DNA from: Phytoamicus setariae | GTDB taxonomy: Bacteria; Pseudomonadota; Alphaproteobacteria; Rhizobiales; Rhizobiaceae | Length of the DNA stretch: 64,000 bases | Direction: 5' to 3' | Assembly (NCBI RefSeq): GCF_016722925.1 | Contig: NZ_JAEQNC010000017.1 | Coordinates: forward strand, 62,001-126,000 | In this document: positions 1 to 8,989 of the stretch, in pieces | Numbering within the stretch: position 1 is the stretch's first letter | Layout: every line of letters starts with the position of its first letter | Position numbers and translations under genes: made by a program | Notes under the pieces: model-generated | Seen by the model: the letters and a program-made list of their open reading frames with translations, nothing else | Database searches by the model: none | What the model was told of the DNA's origin: nothing

Positions 1-339
1 GGGAATCGCATGACCGAAATTGTAGACGTTGCCGATGAAGAGATGCGGTATGCCATGCGCTTTTGCGGCCGCGATCACATTGGACGCCATCGGCATGGCC
101 TTGGCTGCCCATTGGTCGTAGGGCGGGTTCAGGCCGTTGAAAATCAGATCCGCCCCGGCTGTTGCGGCAATCAGTTGCTCGGCCGAAGAGGCGTCAGCTG
201 CGCGGAACGAGACCTTGCATGTCAACCCCTTGCAGGCACCACTGCGCGTGACAGCAATGACATCGTGACCTGCCGCAAGAAAGGCGCCGGCGACGGCATT
301 CGAAACTCTTCCATTCGCTCCAAGGATCGCAACACGCAT
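1..339 (-). CDS. NAD(P)-binding Rossmann protein, partial (3' end outside window)
   Basis: The first 113 residues are visible; the gene runs off the left edge. The N-terminus MRVAILGANGRVSNAVAG is a Rossmann nucleotide-binding loop of the NAD-dependent epimerase / NmrA type, and NGLNPPYDQW with FIGNVYNFG further in fits an extended-SDR fold. This is probably an NAD(P)-dependent epimerase/dehydrogenase-like protein of unknown substrate. The third glycine of the usual GxxGxxG is replaced (GANGRVS). It is divergent from a LysR regulator across a 99-base AT-rich spacer, the usual arrangement for a LysR target, so LysR control is inferred. The ATG at 339 is the only good start seen. Confidence 0.75.
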   Translation of the reverse strand, partial: MRVAILGANGRVSNAVAGAFLAAGHDVIAVTRSGACKGLTCKVSFRAADASSAEQLIAATAGADLIFNGLNPPYDQWAAKAMPMASNVIAAAKAHGIPHLFIGNVYNFGHAIP

Positions 340-404
340 GTCATTTCACTCCGCTGGGTGCTTGATATGCGCTCAGCGTAACAAACATTTTTTTTTACAA
401 AATA

Positions 405-431
405 GACATATGTTCATAGTTATTATAACAT
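405..431. promoter_or_regulatory. Candidate LysR operator in divergent spacer
   Basis: The AT-rich spacer holds ATGTT (410-414) and its reverse complement AACAT (427-431) separated by 12 bases, overlapping the 8-base palindrome ACATATGT at 406-413. A T-rich run precedes it at 388-396. Position and dyad form suit a LysR-type site controlling both divergent genes. The assignment is inference. Confidence 0.35.
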
Positions 432-438
432 TTCTTAT

Positions 439-1329
439 ATGCGAAATCCCGACTGGAATCTGATCCGCACATTTCTGACCGTTGCCGAATGCGGCAGTTT
501 GCTGGCCGCCGCTTCAAGGTTGCGGCTGACCCAACCAGCCATCGGCCGCCATATCAACCAGCTGGAGGCAGACCTCGAGTTGTCCCTGTTCGTCCGCGGC
601 CGCAGCGGCATGAAGCTGACGGAGGCCGGCCTCTCGCTCGCGGAAGACGCCACCGCAATGCGGGGCGAATTCGACCGGTTGCTGCTCAAGGCCGCGGGTC
701 GCGGCGACCGCGTTTCAGGCACGGTCCGCATCACCGCCAGCCGGGTCGTCTCGATCTATATTCTGCCGCCGATACTGGCGCGTCTGAAGGCGGCCGAGCC
801 GGAAATTGAGGTCGAGCTCGTGCCTGACAATGCTGTCGCCAACCTCTTGGCGCGGGACGCCGATATTGCCGTGCGCATGGTACGCCCCACGCAGAATGAC
901 CTGATCGCCCAGAAGATTGCCGACATACCGATGGGCACGTTCGCACATCGATCCTATCTGGAAACGCGGGGGACGCCGCAGACGATCGATGACCTGTCGG
1001 AGCATCTGGTGATCGGATACGACCGCGAAGACCGCATGCTTGCGGCGATGCATCAGATGGGACTGGACGCCGATCGCAGCTTCTTCGCCTTCCGCACAGA
1101 TGACGAGGTTGCCGCCTGGGAACTGGTCAAGGCCGGCGCGGGAATAGGTTTTGCGCAGTTGCATATCGGAACGCGGACCGCCGACATCGTCAGGATTCTG
1201 CCCGATCTTGCAATCCCGACCCTGCCCCTGTGGCTCGCGGCCCACCAGGAACTGAACACAAGCCGACGTATTCGTCGGGCGATGGATTTTCTTGCCGGGG
1301 AATTGCGCAAGTTGCCGCTTAGCACCTGA
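439..1329 (+). CDS. LysR family transcriptional regulator
   Basis: A 296-residue protein of normal LysR length. Residues about 5-62 form the winged helix-turn-helix (RTFLTVAECGSLLAAAS, LTQPAIGRHINQLE), followed by the linker helix and a periplasmic-binding-like effector domain from about residue 90. It should bind DNA as a tetramer and respond to a small molecule that the sequence does not reveal. The likely target is the divergent NAD(P)-binding gene. No Shine-Dalgarno sequence is visible before the ATG at 439, so translation may be weak or leaderless; a downstream start would cut into the HTH. Confidence 0.88.
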   Translation: MRNPDWNLIRTFLTVAECGSLLAAASRLRLTQPAIGRHINQLEADLELSLFVRGRSGMKLTEAGLSLAEDATAMRGEFDRLLLKAAGRGDRVSGTVRITASRVVSIYILPPILARLKAAEPEIEVELVPDNAVANLLARDADIAVRMVRPTQNDLIAQKIADIPMGTFAHRSYLETRGTPQTIDDLSEHLVIGYDREDRMLAAMHQMGLDADRSFFAFRTDDEVAAWELVKAGAGIGFAQLHIGTRTADIVRILPDLAIPTLPLWLAAHQELNTSRRIRRAMDFLAGELRKLPLST

Positions 1330-1335
1330 CGTCCG

Positions 1336-1764
1336 TCAGGCGGCTGCAACGCTTGCTTCGATGGCCTCGATATCGTCGTCCGAAAGCCCGAAATGATGGC
1401 CGATTTCGTGAATCAGGACATGGGCGATGATGTCACCCAGCGTTTCCTCGTTTTCGGCCCAGTAATCGAGGATCGGGCGCCGGAACAGCGAAACACGATT
1501 GGGCAACTCGCCGTTTTCGACCGAGAAACGTTCGGTAACGCCGCGCCCTTCAAACAGGCCAAGCAGATCGAACGGCGTTTCAAGTGCCATGTCGTCAAAC
1601 ACATCATCTGTCGGAAAATCAGAGATTTCGATGATCAGATCCTGGCAAAGCGCACGGAAATGTTCCGGCAATTGCCCGTAAGCCTCCCGGGCCAATTGTT
1701 CGATCACTTCTAGCGTCGGGGAATATGCGTCCCGCCACTCGTCTGTCCGGTCTATGCTCGCCAT
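1336..1764 (-). CDS. Zincin-like metallopeptidase family protein
   Basis: A 142-residue acidic protein with HEIGHHFG near the C-terminus (about residues 125-132), an HExxH zinc-protease motif. Length and layout match the small zincin_1 family often annotated as metallopeptidase family protein; the substrate is unknown in that family. No signal peptide is seen, so it should be cytoplasmic. The ATG at 1764 was chosen over longer forms because AGGAG stands just upstream (ACAGGAGTGAAC) and the upstream extension is not protein-like. It converges with the LysR gene with 6 bases between the stops. Confidence 0.8.
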   Translation of the reverse strand: MASIDRTDEWRDAYSPTLEVIEQLAREAYGQLPEHFRALCQDLIIEISDFPTDDVFDDMALETPFDLLGLFEGRGVTERFSVENGELPNRVSLFRRPILDYWAENEETLGDIIAHVLIHEIGHHFGLSDDDIEAIEASVAAA

Positions 1765-1989
1765 GTTCACTCCTGTCGGCCCTATATAGAGAGTCCGATG
1801 CAGATTTGCGAGTATGAAAAACGCTGTTGCGCAGGATGTCCAACCATCACTTGGGCAATTGCGATGCCAGGACAGGGAGTGACCCCATCCCGTTTTTGCA
1901 CCCCTTGCGGACGTTGGCAAAACCGTGGCGAGTACCGCAATTCGGGTCGGAGAGTCTGCCGCCGGACAGGCGGCAGACAAGTTCTGGCA

Positions 1990-2247
1990 TCAGGTGGCGG
2001 ATTTGACCAGCCTGAGCAACACCAGCAGGATAACTGCGCCGATGGTGGCATGAATGATGGCCCAGACGAAGCCGCCGCCCACGCCGAAGCCAAGCCTCGG
2101 AAACAGCCAGCCTGCAATGAACGCGCCAACGATGCCCACCACAATATTGCCGATCAACCCGAAGCCATAACCTTTGACCAGCACGCCGGCGAGCCAGCCG
2201 GCGATTGCTCCGACGATAAGAAACACCAATAGACTTTCGATACCCAT
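1990..2247 (-). CDS. GlsB/YeaQ/YmgE family membrane protein
   Basis: An 85-residue very hydrophobic protein with about three membrane segments and glycine-rich repeats (IVGAIAGWLAG, GNIVVGIVGAFIAGW, ATIGAVILLVLL). This is the transglycosylase-associated / stress-response membrane family; its molecular role is not well established. It lies on the same strand as the metallopeptidase but 225 bases upstream, so it is probably a separate transcript. Confidence 0.85.
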   Translation of the reverse strand: MGIESLLVFLIVGAIAGWLAGVLVKGYGFGLIGNIVVGIVGAFIAGWLFPRLGFGVGGGFVWAIIHATIGAVILLVLLRLVKSAT

Positions 2248-2462
2248 GTCTGCTCCCTTTAGCGTTGCTGCGAAAACACATTCATGCCTTATCGAACGAG
2301 TTGTGTGCCTGTGAGGCGCCCGCCCACGGGCATCTCACGCTGATGGGCTGATGATGTCAATTGAATTCGCTGGCAATTTGGCAGTGTGTACGGCAACTTC
2401 CGACAGAATTTCGGCCGATGATCGCGCGTCATTACAGGCAATGAACATGGAGCAGCACAGCA

Positions 2463-3329
2463 ATGACAGACCAGGATGAGCGCCCGCATTTGAAATCTCT
2501 TTCGGTTGGACAACAACGATTCGACTATTTCGACGTCGGATCTGGCATGCCCGTTGTTTTCCTTCATGGCGCGCTGGGCGATGTCAGGACATTTGAGCCG
2601 CATTGCCGAATGCTCGCAGCACAATGCAGGGCGATCACCTATACCCAGCGCTATTTCGGCACCGCGGATTGGCCCGAAGACGGCCCGCCATTTGGCATCG
2701 AGGCGCATGCGCGCGATCTGATCGCCTTCATTGAGGCGATTGATCCCGGCCCGGTTTTGCTGGTCGCCTGGTCATATGCTGGCCATGCGGCGCTGCGCGC
2801 GGGCCAACTGCGCCCCGAATTGTTTCGGGCAATGCTGATCTACGAGACGGGTTTCCAGACCTTCATGACCGACGAGCGCGAGATAGCAGCCTTCAAGGCC
2901 GATCTGGAACCGATGTTCGGCCCTATCTTCGGCGCTGTGAAAGAAGGCAGGTTGGAAGATGCAGCCAGATTGCTGATCGATGGTTCTGCGGGAGAAGATG
3001 GCTATTTCGATCGACAGTCCGAAGCCAGCCGCCGCATCGAACTCGAAAACGCGCCTATGATGCCGCGACTTCTTGCCCAGACGCCACCGCCGAAAATCTC
3101 GGCGGAGGATCTGCGGGCATTGCAGGTTGGGATCACCATCGCCTGCGGGGAACGCTCGCGGCCGGCCTACAAGCTGGTTTCGGAAGCGGCGATGCGTATC
3201 CTGCCGGGACCCCATCACATGATCCCGGGCGCCAACCACTTCTGGCCGGATGAAAATCCAGAGGCGTTCTGCGTATTGGTGAGGGATTGGCTGGAGGCCG
3301 TTGCCCCTTCAGACAATCCCGCCGCCTGA
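2463..3329 (+). CDS. Alpha/beta hydrolase
   Basis: A 288-residue alpha/beta hydrolase. The oxyanion-hole HG is in VVFLHGALGD (about residues 31-40). The nucleophile elbow is VAWSYAGH with Ser104, where the first glycine of GxSxG is replaced by Ala-Trp. The likely catalytic histidine is about residue 259 in GANHFWPDE. The substrate is unknown; esterase, lactonase or haloalkane-type activity are all possible. GGAG lies 10 bases before the ATG. The 3' end overlaps the convergent rhaI gene by 21 bases. Confidence 0.83.
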   Translation: MTDQDERPHLKSLSVGQQRFDYFDVGSGMPVVFLHGALGDVRTFEPHCRMLAAQCRAITYTQRYFGTADWPEDGPPFGIEAHARDLIAFIEAIDPGPVLLVAWSYAGHAALRAGQLRPELFRAMLIYETGFQTFMTDEREIAAFKADLEPMFGPIFGAVKEGRLEDAARLLIDGSAGEDGYFDRQSEASRRIELENAPMMPRLLAQTPPPKISAEDLRALQVGITIACGERSRPAYKLVSEAAMRILPGPHHMIPGANHFWPDENPEAFCVLVRDWLEAVAPSDNPAA

Positions 3330-4598
3330 TCCCGTCACGGCAGGCCGCTCGCCCGCGATCTTCTGGCGATAGCCTGAAGCACGGTAGGCGCTGACCGGGT
3401 TGATCGCGCCCTCCTGTTCGAGCCGCGCCATGGCCAGGATCGGCTCGACGTCGGTACGGAAGGCCTTCTTCAAAGTCTCGTAGGCCATCAGCGCATCGCC
3501 GCCTTCCTGGTACCCGCCGAGCGCCTCGCGATCGACGATCAGCGCCTGCGCATAGGCGCGCGACACTTCCATCGCCGACGTCATCAGGCTTTCGATGGGA
3601 TCGGTGACGTTGTGGCTCTGGTCGAGCATGTGGGCCGGGTCGAAGCCGTCGGCGTGTGAAAGCTCCGCATCAACCAACTCGTTGAAGACAAGAAACAGTC
3701 TGTAGGGATCAATGGATCCGGTGTCGAGGTCGTCGTCGCCATACTTAGAATCGTTGAAGTGGAAGCCGCCCAGCTTCTTGAACTGGATGAGCCGCGAGAC
3801 GATCATCTCGATGTTGACGTTCGGCGCATGGTGGCCGAGATCGACGAGGCAGAAGGCCTTTGGCCCGAGTTCCTGAGCGATCAGATAGTTGCTGCCCCAA
3901 TCCTGCACCACGGTCGAGTAGAAGGCCGGCTCATACATCTTGTGCTCGGAGAAGATGCGCCAGTCGTCCGGCAAGTGCTTGTAGATCGATTTCATCGCCT
4001 CCAGATAGCGCTCGAAGCTTCTGGCGAAATGGCTCTGGCCGGGGAAATTCGAGCCGTCACCGATCCAGACCGTCAACGCCTTGGAGCCCAGCACCTTGCC
4101 GATCTCGATGCATTCGATGTTGTGATCGATAGCCTGCTGTCTAGTCGCGCCATTGGCGTTGGAGAGCGAGCCGTACTTGTAGGAGAGCCGCTGCTGCGGC
4201 TGGTCCTGAAAGGTGTTGGAGTTCATCGCGTCAAAGCCGAGGCCAAGCTCGTCGCCGCGCTGCTTCAACCCCTTGAGGTCATCGACCTTGTCCCAAGGAA
4301 TATGCAGCGACACCGTTGGCGTTGCCCGCGTCAACTGCTGGATGACCGCACAATCCTCGAGTTTGTCGAAGATATGGCGCGGCTCGCCCTGGCCGGGAAA
4401 ACGGGCAAAGCGCGTCCCGCCTGTGCCGACGCCCCACGACGGCACCGCGACGCCATAGGCAGCCACTTTGTCCTTGACCCAGCCGATATCGACGCCCCTG
4501 CGCGCCAGCACCTCGCCCAGATGATCGTAGTCGGCTTCCAGCGCCGCATGCACCTTTTCGTTCTCGGCGTCGATGACGCCGTTGGAAATCATCGTCAT
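3309..4598 (-). CDS. rhaI: L-rhamnose catabolism isomerase RhaI
   Basis: A 429-residue TIM-barrel sugar isomerase matching the rhizobial RhaI type, which interconverts L-rhamnose and L-rhamnulose. Recognisable segments include FSEHKMYEPAFY and LVDLGHHAPNVNIEM (metal-binding Glu, Asp and His region) and FHFNDSKYGDDD. The ATG at 4598 is used because GGGAGGGATAGGA lies directly upstream; an earlier start at 4613 would sit inside that ribosome-binding site. It is downstream of rhaD on the same strand, with a large inverted-repeat element in the 222-base spacer. The pair forms the rhaDI catabolic operon. Confidence 0.92.
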   Translation of the reverse strand: MTMISNGVIDAENEKVHAALEADYDHLGEVLARRGVDIGWVKDKVAAYGVAVPSWGVGTGGTRFARFPGQGEPRHIFDKLEDCAVIQQLTRATPTVSLHIPWDKVDDLKGLKQRGDELGLGFDAMNSNTFQDQPQQRLSYKYGSLSNANGATRQQAIDHNIECIEIGKVLGSKALTVWIGDGSNFPGQSHFARSFERYLEAMKSIYKHLPDDWRIFSEHKMYEPAFYSTVVQDWGSNYLIAQELGPKAFCLVDLGHHAPNVNIEMIVSRLIQFKKLGGFHFNDSKYGDDDLDTGSIDPYRLFLVFNELVDAELSHADGFDPAHMLDQSHNVTDPIESLMTSAMEVSRAYAQALIVDREALGGYQEGGDALMAYETLKKAFRTDVEPILAMARLEQEGAINPVSAYRASGYRQKIAGERPAVTGSGGGIV

Positions 4599-4634
4599 TC
4601 CTATCCCTCCCAAAATATATTGCGGCGAGGATCA

Positions 4635-4800
4635 CCCCCTCATCCGGCCTTTGGCCACCTTCTCCCCGCTGGGGAGAAGAGGGAAAATGCCGTATCGCGG
4701 TGCCTCAAGACGAACCCCGGCAGCCTTTGGCGCAGGGTAAATGTAACCTCCCTCTTCTCCCCCGCGGGGAGAAGGTGGCCGAAGGCCGGATGAGGGGGCC
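4635..4800. repeat. Palindromic intergenic repeat element A (RIME/REP-like)
   Basis: Two arms of about 48 bases, 4635-4683 and 4751-4800, are near-perfect reverse complements. Each contains a CATCCGGCC / GGCCGGATG block and a CCACCTTCTCCCC / GGGGAGAAGGTGG block; about 68 bases separate them. The form recalls the mosaic palindromic elements described from rhizobial genomes (RIME type); that naming is from memory. It lies between rhaD and rhaI, so the operon mRNA would carry a very strong stem-loop. Confidence 0.75.
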
Positions 4801-4820
4801 TTGCCACTGACTTTCAAATT

Positions 4821-6920
4821 TCACCGCGTAAACGCCTGCGCATTGCCCGCATCGACATTCAGAATATTGCCGGTCGACTTGGCCGATTGCTCCGATGCGA
4901 AGAAATAGATGCCTTCGGCGATATCCTCCGGAAACACCGATAGCTTCAGCATCGAGCGGGAACGATAGTGTTCCTCCAGATCGTCGGTCGACATCTTGTA
5001 GGCCGCCGCGCGCTGTTCCTTCCACTCCCCCGTCCAGATCTTCGAGCCGCGCAGGACGGCGTCGGGATTGACGGTGTTGACCCGGATGCCCTTTTCCGCA
5101 CCCTCGAGCGCCAGGCAGCGAGCGAGATGAATCTCGGCTGCTTTGCCGGTGCAGTAGGCCGCCGCATTCGGCGAGGCTGCCAGACCGTTCTTCGAAGCGA
5201 CGAAGACTATATTACCGCCGATCTTCTGCGTTTCAAAAATGCGGAAGGCTTCGCGGGAAACGAGAAAATAGCCCTTGGCGAGGATATCGATGTTCTTGTC
5301 CCAGAGCGCCAACGTCGTCTCGGTGATCGAGGCCGACGAGGCAAGGCCAGCATTCGACACCAGGATGTCGAGCCCGCCAAATTCGGTAGCGGAATTGGCA
5401 AATCCGTCAGCCACCGCCTCCTCGCTGGTGACATTGATCAGCGCGGAACGCACCTGATCGGAGCCGTAGCGCTTGGAGAAATCGGCACTTGCCGCTTCGA
5501 GCGCACCGGCATCGATATCGGCCAGCACCACGCAGGCCCCTTCCCTCAGGAAGCGCTCGGCAGTGGCGCGGCCGATGCCGCCGGCACCGCCGGTGATCAA
5601 CGCCACCTTGCCGGCGAGAGATTTCGGCTTTGGCATGCGCTGGAGCTTCGCCTCCTCAAGCAGCCAGTATTCGATGTCAAACGCTTCCTGTTCTGGCAAC
5701 CCCATATAGGTCGAGACCGAGGACGAACCGCGCATGACGTTGATCGCATTGACATAGAACTCGCCCGAAATGCGCGCGGTGGCCTTGTCCTTGGCAAAGG
5801 TGATCATACCGACACCCGGCACCAGATAGACGACAGCGTTCGGGTCGCGCATCGCGGGCGAAATATCGTGCCTGCAGCGCTCGTAATAGGCTTTGTAGCC
5901 TTCGCGATAGTCTGCGACTGCCTTATCGAGGCCGGCAATCGTGCCCGCGACATCCGGATTGGTCGGGTCGAAATCCACCACCAGCGGCCTGATTTTGGTG
6001 CGCAGGAAATGATCCGGGCAGGAGGTGCCGAGTGCCGCTAGCGGCTCGAGAGTGTTGGAGGAAACGAATTCCAGCACCGCATCGCTGTCATCGAAATGGC
6101 CGACCTTGGCCTCGGCCGCAGAGATCATCCCGCGGATGACCGGCATCAAGGCGCCGGCGACTTTGCGGCGCTCGTCTGCCGGCAATGGCCGGTATTTGTC
6201 GCCGCCGAAGACCGGGCCAGTGATTTTTTTCTCGAACCAGCCAATCGCGGCGTTGATGATCTCGATGGTGGTGAGATAGCTTTCTTCTGCCGTATCGCCC
6301 CAGGTGAACAGGCCGTGACTTTCGAGCACGACGCCGCGCGCGCCCGGGTTTTCCAGGCAGAATTTTTCCAGCCATAGACCCAACTCGTAGCCCGGCCGCT
6401 TCCACGGTAACCAGCCGATCTCGCCGCCGAAGATCTCCTGCGTCAACTCCTTCGAATTCTTCGAGGCTGCAATGGCGATGATCGCATCGGGATGCATGTG
6501 GTCGACATGCTTTTTCGGCACATAGGCATGCAGCGGCGTGTCGATCGAGGCAGCGCGCGGATTGAGGTTGAAGGTGCAATGGGGAAGGTAATCCACCATC
6601 TCGTCTTCGAATTCGACGCCGCGATAGATGCTCTTCAGCGCATTCAGCTTGCCCATGTAAAGAGTGGCAAAACCATCGCGCTTGATCGTGCCGACATCGC
6701 CGCCCGATCCCTTGACCCACATGACCTCGACGGCCTGACCGCTCAGCGGGTCCTTTTCCATCACCTTGGCCGAGGTGTTGCCGCCGCCGTAATTGGTGAT
6801 GCGCTTGTCCGAACCAAGCAGGTTGGAACGGTAGATCAGCCGCTCCGGCTCGCTCATGCCTGCGGCAAGGGTCTTGTCCCACAGATTGGCAAGGCGCGCG
6901 CCTTTTTGCTCAGCGGTCAT
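4821..6920 (-). CDS. rhaD: Bifunctional rhamnulose-phosphate aldolase / short-chain dehydrogenase RhaD
   Basis: A 699-residue fusion. The N-terminal part is a class II aldolase/adducin domain with zinc-binding histidines in HVDHMHPDAIIAIA and ESHGLFTWGD. The C-terminal part is a short-chain dehydrogenase with nucleotide loop ITGGAGGIG near residue 445 and active-site YCTGK near 589-593. The family cleaves the phosphorylated ketose and oxidises the lactaldehyde product, serving L-rhamnose breakdown. GGGAGGAAAAGCACC precedes the ATG. It is divergent from rhaR and the first gene of rhaDI. Confidence 0.92.
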   Translation of the reverse strand: MTAEQKGARLANLWDKTLAAGMSEPERLIYRSNLLGSDKRITNYGGGNTSAKVMEKDPLSGQAVEVMWVKGSGGDVGTIKRDGFATLYMGKLNALKSIYRGVEFEDEMVDYLPHCTFNLNPRAASIDTPLHAYVPKKHVDHMHPDAIIAIAASKNSKELTQEIFGGEIGWLPWKRPGYELGLWLEKFCLENPGARGVVLESHGLFTWGDTAEESYLTTIEIINAAIGWFEKKITGPVFGGDKYRPLPADERRKVAGALMPVIRGMISAAEAKVGHFDDSDAVLEFVSSNTLEPLAALGTSCPDHFLRTKIRPLVVDFDPTNPDVAGTIAGLDKAVADYREGYKAYYERCRHDISPAMRDPNAVVYLVPGVGMITFAKDKATARISGEFYVNAINVMRGSSSVSTYMGLPEQEAFDIEYWLLEEAKLQRMPKPKSLAGKVALITGGAGGIGRATAERFLREGACVVLADIDAGALEAASADFSKRYGSDQVRSALINVTSEEAVADGFANSATEFGGLDILVSNAGLASSASITETTLALWDKNIDILAKGYFLVSREAFRIFETQKIGGNIVFVASKNGLAASPNAAAYCTGKAAEIHLARCLALEGAEKGIRVNTVNPDAVLRGSKIWTGEWKEQRAAAYKMSTDDLEEHYRSRSMLKLSVFPEDIAEGIYFFASEQSAKSTGNILNVDAGNAQAFTR

Positions 6921-7003
6921 GGTGCTTTTCCTCCCGGCGTGTTTTATCCCGGCACAAATCTGGCGCGGTCACTGTTGATGACAAAATCACACGGTTCAGC
7001 GAC

Positions 7004-7079
7004 GATTGTCAATCACAAACGATCAAATTCAGTCATATTGCAACGCACAATGAAATATATTGATTGTAGATGATTGACA
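7004..7079. promoter_or_regulatory. Candidate RhaR operators between rhaD and rhaR
   Basis: The 201-base divergent spacer contains GATTG-T-CAATC (7004-7014), a 5-base-arm palindrome. Nine bases of it, TGTCAATCA at 7007-7015, recur as the exact reverse complement TGATTGACA at 7071-7079. A related GATTGT stands at 7062. The DeoR-family regulator RhaR is the obvious ligand, acting on both the rhaDI and rhaR promoters. This is inference from symmetry and position. Confidence 0.45.
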
Positions 7080-7121
7080 CTGCGCGAAATTGATGGAACG
7101 TTAAACGCAATGGGAGGAACC

Positions 7122-7931
7122 ATGCACGAGAAAGAGCGCCACAGGATCATCATGTCCGCCGTTCAGGAAAAGCCGGTCGCCACCGTGCCTGAACTGGTGG
7201 AACTGACGGATAGTTCCGAGGCGACGATCCGGCGCGACATCGCCGCCCTGCATGTGCAGAAGAAGCTGCGGCGCGTGCGCGGCGGCGCCGAAGCGCTTCA
7301 CCCGCCACAGTTCGTCGGTCTGGCCGGCAGGCCATTTTCGGTCAACGAAACGATCAACAGCCGTCAAAAGCAGGCAATCGCCCGCGAGGCCGTAGCGCTT
7401 TGCGAGGATGGCGATGCCATCATCATCAATGGCGGCACCACGACGTTCCAGATGGTGCATTTTCTCGTCAACCGCCGCCTGCAGGTGTTCACCAATTCGT
7501 TTCCGATCGCCGAGCATCTGCTCAAGCATTCCAAGAACACCGTGATGCTGTCGGGTGGGGTGATCTACCGCGAACAGAACATCATCCTGTCGCCGTTCGA
7601 AAACGATGTGACGCGCAATTTCTATGCGCAGCGCATGTTCATGGGCGCACAAGGGCTTGGGCCGCTGGGCCTAATGGAGGCCGATCCGCTGCTCATTCAG
7701 GCCGAACAGAAACTGATCGACCAGGCCGACGACCTCGTCGTGCTGGTGGATTCTTCGAAATTCAACAGACGTTCGAGCCTCATCCTTTGCGGGCTCAAGC
7801 GCATTGCTACCGTCATTACCGATTCCGGCATCGAGGACAGGCATGCCGCGATGCTCGAAGCCGCAGGCGTCAGACTGATCGTCACCGGCGGCGAGACGAT
7901 GAAATCAGAGAAATCGTCCGCACAGTCCTGA
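7122..7931 (+). CDS. rhaR: DeoR family regulator of rhamnose genes RhaR
   Basis: A 269-residue DeoR-type repressor. Residues 1-57 are the winged HTH (HRIIMSAVQEKPV, DSSEATIRRDIAAL) and the rest is a DeoRC sugar-phosphate sensor domain with the INGGTTTFQMV and SGGVIYREQ loops. In rhizobia this protein controls the rhamnose genes; the ligand is probably a phosphorylated pathway intermediate. The ATG at 7122 is chosen because GGGAGGAACC precedes it and the protein then begins MHEKERHRI; the frame is open further upstream but without a ribosome site. It is the first gene of the rhaRSTPQK transcript. Confidence 0.92.
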   Translation: MHEKERHRIIMSAVQEKPVATVPELVELTDSSEATIRRDIAALHVQKKLRRVRGGAEALHPPQFVGLAGRPFSVNETINSRQKQAIAREAVALCEDGDAIIINGGTTTFQMVHFLVNRRLQVFTNSFPIAEHLLKHSKNTVMLSGGVIYREQNIILSPFENDVTRNFYAQRMFMGAQGLGPLGLMEADPLLIQAEQKLIDQADDLVVLVDSSKFNRRSSLILCGLKRIATVITDSGIEDRHAAMLEAAGVRLIVTGGETMKSEKSSAQS

Positions 7932-7978
7932 TGGAGTGGGCATTGCGGATGGGGGAACGAAACCCAAGGGAGGAAAAC

Positions 7979-8971
7979 ATGGGTATTCTGAAGAAACTGC
8001 TCGTGACTGCCGCAGTCGCCACCGCAATGATGGCCAATGTGGCCCATGCTGAAAACAAGAAGATCGCCCTCGTCGTCAAGGCGCTCGGCATCGGCTTCTT
8101 CGATGCCGCCAACAAGGGAGCGCAGGAAGCCGCCAAGGAACTCGGCGACGTCGACATCATCTATACCGGCCCGACCGATACGACCGCCGAAGGCCAGATC
8201 GAAGTCATCAACTCGCTGATCGCCCAGAAGGTCGACGCAATCGCCATTTCGGCAAACGATCGCGATGCACTTGTCCCGGCCCTGAAGAAGGCCATGGACC
8301 GCGGCATCACCGTGATTTCCTGGGACTCCGGCGTCGCCCCTGAAGGCCGCGCCATGCACCTCAACCCGTCGTCAAACGCATTGATCGGCAACATGTGCGT
8401 GAAGATGGCCGCCGACAACCTGCCCGAAGGCGGCGATGTGGCCATCCTTTCGGCCACCGCGACCGCCACGAACCAGAACACCTGGATCGAGGAAATGAAG
8501 AAGGTGCTGCCGAACTACAAGGGCATCAACATCGTCACCACGGTCTATGGCGACGACAAGACCGACAAGTCCTATACGGAAACGCAGGGCCTGATCAAAG
8601 CCTACCCGAACCTGAAGGCGATCATCGCACCGACATCCGTCGGCGTCGTGGCAGCGGCACAGGCGGTTGAAGATGCCGGCATGGTCGGCAAGATCAATGT
8701 AACCGGCCTCGGCCTGCCCTCGGAAATGGCCGGCCACGTCAAAGCCGGTTCGTCCAAGTCCTTCGCGATCTGGAATCCGATCGACCTCGGCTATTCCGCC
8801 ACGATGATCTCCTACAACCTGCTCACTGGCAAGGCAAAGGCCGAAGCGGGCGCCGAGATCGGCATGGGCCGCATGGGCAACGTCAAGCTCGACGACAACC
8901 GCGAAGGCGCAATGGCCGACCCGTTCGTCTATGACGCCAAGAACGTCGAAGAGTTCGCCAAGATCTTCTGA
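7979..8971 (+). CDS. rhaS: Rhamnose ABC transporter substrate-binding protein RhaS
   Basis: A 330-residue periplasmic binding protein of the ribose/autoinducer-2 type. A Sec signal peptide (about residues 1-24, ending NVAHA) is followed by KIALVVKALGIGFFDAANKG, typical of sugar-binding cluster B proteins. It captures L-rhamnose for RhaT/RhaP/RhaQ. GGGAGGAAAAC lies just before the ATG. It is 47 bases after rhaR and 216 bases before rhaT, the larger gap being filled by a palindromic element that could favour higher expression of the binding protein. Confidence 0.92.
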   Translation: MGILKKLLVTAAVATAMMANVAHAENKKIALVVKALGIGFFDAANKGAQEAAKELGDVDIIYTGPTDTTAEGQIEVINSLIAQKVDAIAISANDRDALVPALKKAMDRGITVISWDSGVAPEGRAMHLNPSSNALIGNMCVKMAADNLPEGGDVAILSATATATNQNTWIEEMKKVLPNYKGINIVTTVYGDDKTDKSYTETQGLIKAYPNLKAIIAPTSVGVVAAAQAVEDAGMVGKINVTGLGLPSEMAGHVKAGSSKSFAIWNPIDLGYSATMISYNLLTGKAKAEAGAEIGMGRMGNVKLDDNREGAMADPFVYDAKNVEEFAKIF

Positions 8972-8989
8972 TCTGCAGGACGAAAAGCC

